Positions 13,395-15,697 of a DNA stretch of 15,697 nucleotides are shown here, in pieces. The first letter of the stretch is position 1, and each line of letters opens with the position of its first letter. The notes beneath the pieces were generated by a model. It was given only the letters and a program-made list of their open reading frames with translations. It was not told where the DNA came from and made no database searches. Origin of the DNA: Solirubrobacteraceae bacterium (GTDB taxonomy: Bacteria; Actinomycetota; Thermoleophilia; Solirubrobacterales; Solirubrobacteraceae); assembly GCA_019683665.1 (NCBI GenBank), contig JADGIB010000053.1, positions 1 to 15,697 of the forward strand, written 5' to 3'. Both the position numbers and the translations under genes were made by a program.

Positions 13395-14335
13395 GGCTGC
13401 GGGGAGGGGCGACGGCGCCGGCGCTCGCGGTCCCGCCCGGCCGCCAGGGGCCGGGGCCGCTGCCGGCGCCGCTCGTCGACTCGCTGCAGCTGACGGTCGC
13501 CCGCCGGGCCGCCGGCGTCCTGCCGGGCGACCGCCCCGGCCCCGGCGTCGGGACCGGCACCGAGCTGGCCCAGCTGCGCCCGTACGTGCCCGGCGACGAC
13601 GTGCGCGCGCTCGACCCGTTCGCGTACGCGCGGACCGGGGTCCCGCACGTGCGCGAGTACGTCCCCGAGCGGGCGCTGACGACCTGGATCGTCCTCGACA
13701 CGTCGCCGTCGATGGCGTTCGGGACCGCCGACCGGCTGAAGTCGGACGTCGCCGAGGGCGTGACGCTCGTCCTGTCGCGGCTGGCGCTGCGCCACGGCGG
13801 CCGCGTCGCGCTGGCCACCTGCGGCGCGGCGGTCGAGCGGTTCGTGCCGCCGCGCGGCGGGCGCGGCGCGCTGGCCGGGGTGCGGCGCGTCCTCGACGAG
13901 GGCGTCGGGGTCGACGGGACCGTGCCGCCGCCCGCCCCCGGGCACCCGTCGCCGATGGCCCGCACGCTGTCACGGCTGCGCAAGCTGACCTCCAACCCGG
14001 GGCTGATCGTCGTCGTCTCCGACCTGCGCGGCCCGCGCGACTGGCGCCCGCCGCTGGCCGCGCTCGGCGCCCGCCACGCGGTCCTCGTCGTCGAGGTCCG
14101 CGACCCGCGCGAGGAGACGCTGCCCGCGGTCGGGCCGCTCGCGCTCGTCGACCCCGAGACCGGGGAGCGGATCGAGGTCGACACGTCGAGCCGGCGGCTG
14201 CGCGAGCGCTTCGCCGAGGCGGCCCGCGCCGACCGCGACGCGGTCGCCGAGGAGCTGCGCCGCGCCCGCGCCCAGCACGTCGTCCTCTCGACCGCGGGCG
14301 ACTGGCTGCGCGTCCTCGGGCGGCGTCTTCGCTGA
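13391..14335 (+). CDS. DUF58-domain protein (VWA-like, MoxR partner)
   Basis: 314 residues. The conserved DUF58 entry region GTELAQLRPYVPGDDVRALD lies at 56-75. A VWA-type metal-ion-dependent adhesion site, DTSPSM, is at 103-108 with Asp103, Ser105 and Ser107. A second aspartate in VVVSDLRG (207-214) suits the fold. No transmembrane helix is seen, so this is the soluble short form. The 4-bp overlap with moxR indicates translational coupling, and DUF58 proteins are thought to be the substrates or partners of MoxR. The batA/batB-like membrane VWA genes that often follow are absent here; the next gene is a small CxxC protein. Confidence 0.9.
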   Translation: MRLRGGATAPALAVPPGRQGPGPLPAPLVDSLQLTVARRAAGVLPGDRPGPGVGTGTELAQLRPYVPGDDVRALDPFAYARTGVPHVREYVPERALTTWIVLDTSPSMAFGTADRLKSDVAEGVTLVLSRLALRHGGRVALATCGAAVERFVPPRGGRGALAGVRRVLDEGVGVDGTVPPPAPGHPSPMARTLSRLRKLTSNPGLIVVVSDLRGPRDWRPPLAALGARHAVLVVEVRDPREETLPAVGPLALVDPETGERIEVDTSSRRLRERFAEAARADRDAVAEELRRARAQHVVLSTAGDWLRVLGRRLR

Positions 14336-14387
14336 GCCGGCGGCTGCAGTGCTCAAGGTTCGTCGCGCGGGCGTCGATAGCCCCCGC

Positions 14388-14618
14388 ATGCAGGCCTCCT
14401 GTCGCTGGTGCTCGCGCCCCGCGGTGCGCACGATCTCCGTCGACGCCCCTCCCGGCTCCCCGAGCCGGGTCGCCCTCTGCGAGCGCCACCTGCACGCGGT
14501 CGACCGCGCCCGCGCGGCCGACCCGGAGGCCCAGCGGCGGCACCGCCACCGGGCCGAGGCGGAGGCGTGGGAGCGGGTGTTCCGGGAGCCGGCCCCGTTC
14601 GCCGACCCGGCGACCTGA
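14388..14618 (+). CDS. Small CxxC/CxxH protein, possibly zinc-binding
   Basis: 76 residues from ATG 14388. Two knuckle-like motifs, CRWC (5-8) and CERH (31-34), are separated by 22 residues containing a predicted beta strand (VRTISVDA) and could bind one zinc ion. The C-terminal half is a charged Arg/Glu/Ala helix (about 38-66) ending in PFADPAT. No Shine-Dalgarno is visible; GATAGC 6 nt upstream is a weak -10 candidate for leaderless initiation. A GTG at 14349 would add 13 residues lacking any motif. It follows the DUF58 stop by 52 bp and may be co-transcribed. The family is unknown to me; a nucleic-acid or protein-binding zinc ribbon is a guess. Confidence 0.62.
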   Translation: MQASCRWCSRPAVRTISVDAPPGSPSRVALCERHLHAVDRARAADPEAQRRHRHRAEAEAWERVFREPAPFADPAT

Positions 14619-14733
14619 CCCGCGCGCCCTGCGCACTCGCGTTCTCTCGATCAATCGTCCACCGTCGAGCGTTTGCGCGCCGGGTCGCCTCGGGTTTCTC
14701 CCCGCTAGCCGACAGAATCCGTATGCCGCCGAG

Positions 14734-14759
14734 CGGCCCGGACCCGGCCGTCCGGGCCG
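14734..14759 (+). terminator. Perfect 10-bp GC hairpin downstream of the CxxC gene
   Basis: CGGCCCGGAC (14734-14743) and GTCCGGGCCG (14750-14759) pair perfectly around a 6-nt CCGGCC loop. It lies 115 bp after the preceding stop codon and about 55 bp before the next promoter. No U-tract follows. It is best read as the terminator of the moxR-DUF58 unit, or as an operator of the next gene. Confidence 0.5.
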
Positions 14760-14763
14760 GTCT

Positions 14764-14799
14764 GCTCGCATGATCAACGGTTCTGGCCGCATTGCGAGC
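14764..14799. repeat. Inverted repeat upstream of the ArsR-like promoter
   Basis: GCTCGCA (14764-14770) and TGCGAGC (14793-14799) form a 7-bp inverted repeat with a 22-nt centre. It is just upstream of the promoter at 14816 and is a candidate operator for the winged-helix regulator or another dimeric protein. Confidence 0.35.
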
Positions 14800-14815
14800 G
14801 CCCCTTGTTGAGCGA

Positions 14816-14845
14816 TTGAGCATCTCCGAGGGGATCGGCTAAGGT
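14816..14845 (+). promoter_or_regulatory. Sigma70-type promoter of the ArsR-like gene
   Basis: -35 TTGAGC (14816-14821), an 18-bp spacer, then -10 TAAGGT (14840-14845). Transcription would start near 14852, giving a leader of about 35 nt with AAGGAG at 14869-14874. A second TTGAGC at 14808-14813, 8 bp upstream of the -35, makes a short direct repeat. This is the clearest promoter in the window. Confidence 0.6.
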
Positions 14846-14886
14846 CGATGCGGCCCTCGCCACTGTCCAAGGAGAACAACCGTCCC

Positions 14887-15501
14887 GTGACCCCCTCTAC
14901 CTCCACCACCACCGCGCGCGTACCCCGCAGCGAGCAGGACCTGGAGACGCGCATGGCGAAGGCGCTGGCGCACCCGCTGCGCGCCCGCGTCCTCGCGCTC
15001 CTCAACGAGCGCGTCGCCTCCCCGAACGAGCTCGCCCGTGAGCTCGGCGAGCCGCTGGGGAACGTGAGCTACCACGTCAAGGCGCTGCTCGAGCTGGGGT
15101 GCATCGAGCTCGTCGACACCGCGCAGCGCCGTGGCGCGATCGAGCACTACTACCGGGCGCTCACGCGCGCCCGCCTCGACGAGAGCGCGTTCAAGAAGCT
15201 CCCGGCGTCGATCCGCGGCGAGCTGTCCGGCGAGACGATGGAGAAGGGCATCGCCGACGTCGCGAAGGCCTTCAAGGCCGGCACGTTCGACGCCCGCGCC
15301 GATCGTCACGCCAGCTTCACGCGCCTCTCGCTCGACGAGCAGGGCTGGCGCGAGCTGACCGAGCAGATGAACGCGCTCGTCGAGCGCGCGAGCGAGATCG
15401 CCGCGCAGAGCGCGAAGCGCCTGGCCGACGACCGCTCGGGCGGCGAGCCCGTGACGGCGTCGCTGCTCGCCGCCGCCTACGAGGCCGCGCCCGAGCGCTG
15501 A
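14887..15501 (+). CDS. ArsR-like winged-helix transcriptional regulator
   Basis: 204 residues. A winged helix-turn-helix occupies about 20-95: ALAHPLRARVLALL (26-39), SPNELARELGEPLGNVSYHV (45-64) as the helix-turn-helix, and a wing ending in EHYYRAL (86-92). No cysteine metal site is seen, unlike ArsR itself. The C-terminal 100 residues are helical (SGETMEKGIADVAKAF, and EQGWRELTEQMNALVERASE at 151-170) and probably serve dimerisation or ligand sensing. The start is GTG 14887: the promoter at 14816-14845 puts the transcript start after the upstream ATG at 14848, and AAGGAG precedes the GTG by about 12 nt, slightly long. It stands alone as a transcription unit. Target genes cannot be inferred, though the inverted repeats upstream suggest autoregulation. 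Confidence 0.88.
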   Translation: MTPSTSTTTARVPRSEQDLETRMAKALAHPLRARVLALLNERVASPNELARELGEPLGNVSYHVKALLELGCIELVDTAQRRGAIEHYYRALTRARLDESAFKKLPASIRGELSGETMEKGIADVAKAFKAGTFDARADRHASFTRLSLDEQGWRELTEQMNALVERASEIAAQSAKRLADDRSGGEPVTASLLAAAYEAAPER

Positions 15502-15506
15502 GCGGC

Positions 15507-15525
15507 CGCCGCGCCCCGCGCGGCG
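15507..15525. terminator. GC hairpin between convergent genes
   Basis: Perfect 8-bp stem CGCCGCGC/GCGCGGCG (15507-15514 with 15518-15525) around a CCC loop, starting 6 nt after the ArsR-like stop codon and 25 nt beyond the stop of the convergent gene. It is a likely bidirectional terminator without a U-tract. Confidence 0.5.
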
Positions 15526-15549
15526 ACCCATCCCCCGGACCCCGCCGGG

Positions 15550-15697
15550 TCAGCGGCGGCGGCGCACGGCCGATCGGGCCGTCCCGCGCTGCCCCGCCTC
15601 CGAGGTGAGCCCCACCTCGACGTCGTCGCGCGGCGCCCCCCGCCCCGCCGGGCGGGCCGCGCGGGGGGGGGTTTTAAAAATCTCCGCGCCCCCGCGC
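15550..15697 (-). CDS. C-terminal end of an unidentified gene
   Basis: An open minus-strand frame enters from the right edge and stops at TGA 15552-15550. About 48 residues are visible, ending DDVEVGLTSEAGQRG then TARSAVRRRR. Third positions are nearly all G/C except at ATT-TTT-AAA (15674-15682), consistent with real coding. It is convergent with the ArsR-like gene, with a hairpin between them. The basic Arg-rich tail could be a nucleic-acid-binding or membrane-proximal end. I do not recognise the protein. The run of nine G followed by TTTTAAAAA near the edge could also signal poor sequence quality at a contig end. Confidence 0.5.
   Translation of the reverse strand, partial: RGGAEIFKTPPRAARPAGRGAPRDDVEVGLTSEAGQRGTARSAVRRRR

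Noticed and set aside
14619..14815. Possible extra coding sequence or small RNA in the gap before the ArsR-like promoter
   Set aside because: Frames there lack ribosome binding sites and G/C-biased third positions; the hairpins are explained more simply as a terminator and operators.
12236..15005. Very long minus-strand ORF upstream of the histidine kinase frame, crossing moxR, DUF58 and later genes
   Set aside because: The kinase starts at GTG 11585, coupled to the regulator stop; everything upstream in that frame is a low-complexity shadow of plus-strand genes.

Overview
The window is very GC-rich (roughly three quarters G+C by eye), with almost every third codon position G or C, frequent GTG starts, 4-bp start/stop overlaps and starts that lack a Shine-Dalgarno site. 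This points to a high-GC actinobacterium. The combination of a polyphosphate operon with CHAD proteins, a TMEM175-type channel and an ArsR-like regulator with a helical tail would fit the Thermoleophilia (Solirubrobacterales), but that placement is inference. I see no rRNA, tRNA, CRISPR array or insertion sequence; this looks like ordinary chromosome with several poorly described small genes.

Layout. 1-214 (-): N-terminus of an unidentified Pro/Ala-rich protein. 346-1851 (-): fatty-acyl-CoA synthetase of the ANL superfamily. 1934-6073 (-): a tight polyphosphate operon transcribed ppx, CHAD gene 1, CHAD gene 2, ppk1. The two CHAD genes are colinear homologues that overlap by 4 bp and each carry one half-domain. 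6107-7721 (+): a two-gene ABC-2 exporter, divergent from ppx with 33 bp between start codons. 7737-8333 (-): GNAT acetyltransferase. 8349-8993 (+): TMEM175-family channel, start codon 15 bp from the GNAT start. 8990-9184 (-): a 64-residue protein with a repeated UBA-like motif. 9263-10138 (-): ten-helix DMT/EamA-like transporter.

10262-10531 (+): small membrane-anchored protein preceded by three 11-bp-spaced direct repeats of the OmpR/PhoB type. Converging on it, and overlapping it in antisense, is a two-component system (response regulator 11582-12235 and histidine kinase 10434-11585, both -). 12348-14335 (+): MoxR ATPase and DUF58 protein, coupled by an ATGA overlap. 14388-14618 (+): 76-residue CxxC/CxxH protein. 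14887-15501 (+): winged-helix ArsR-like regulator with a readable promoter and Shine-Dalgarno site. 15550-15697 (-): C-terminal end of an unidentified gene.

How the genes work together. PPK1 makes polyphosphate, the Ppx/GppA protein degrades it, and CHAD domains bind it, so the four-gene minus-strand operon is a self-contained polyphosphate module. The least described parts are the CHAD domain encoded as two overlapping half-genes, the small membrane protein with a likely response-regulator box beside a two-component system, and the 64-residue repeat protein. Large antisense ORFs across the window are GC-rich shadows and were left out.
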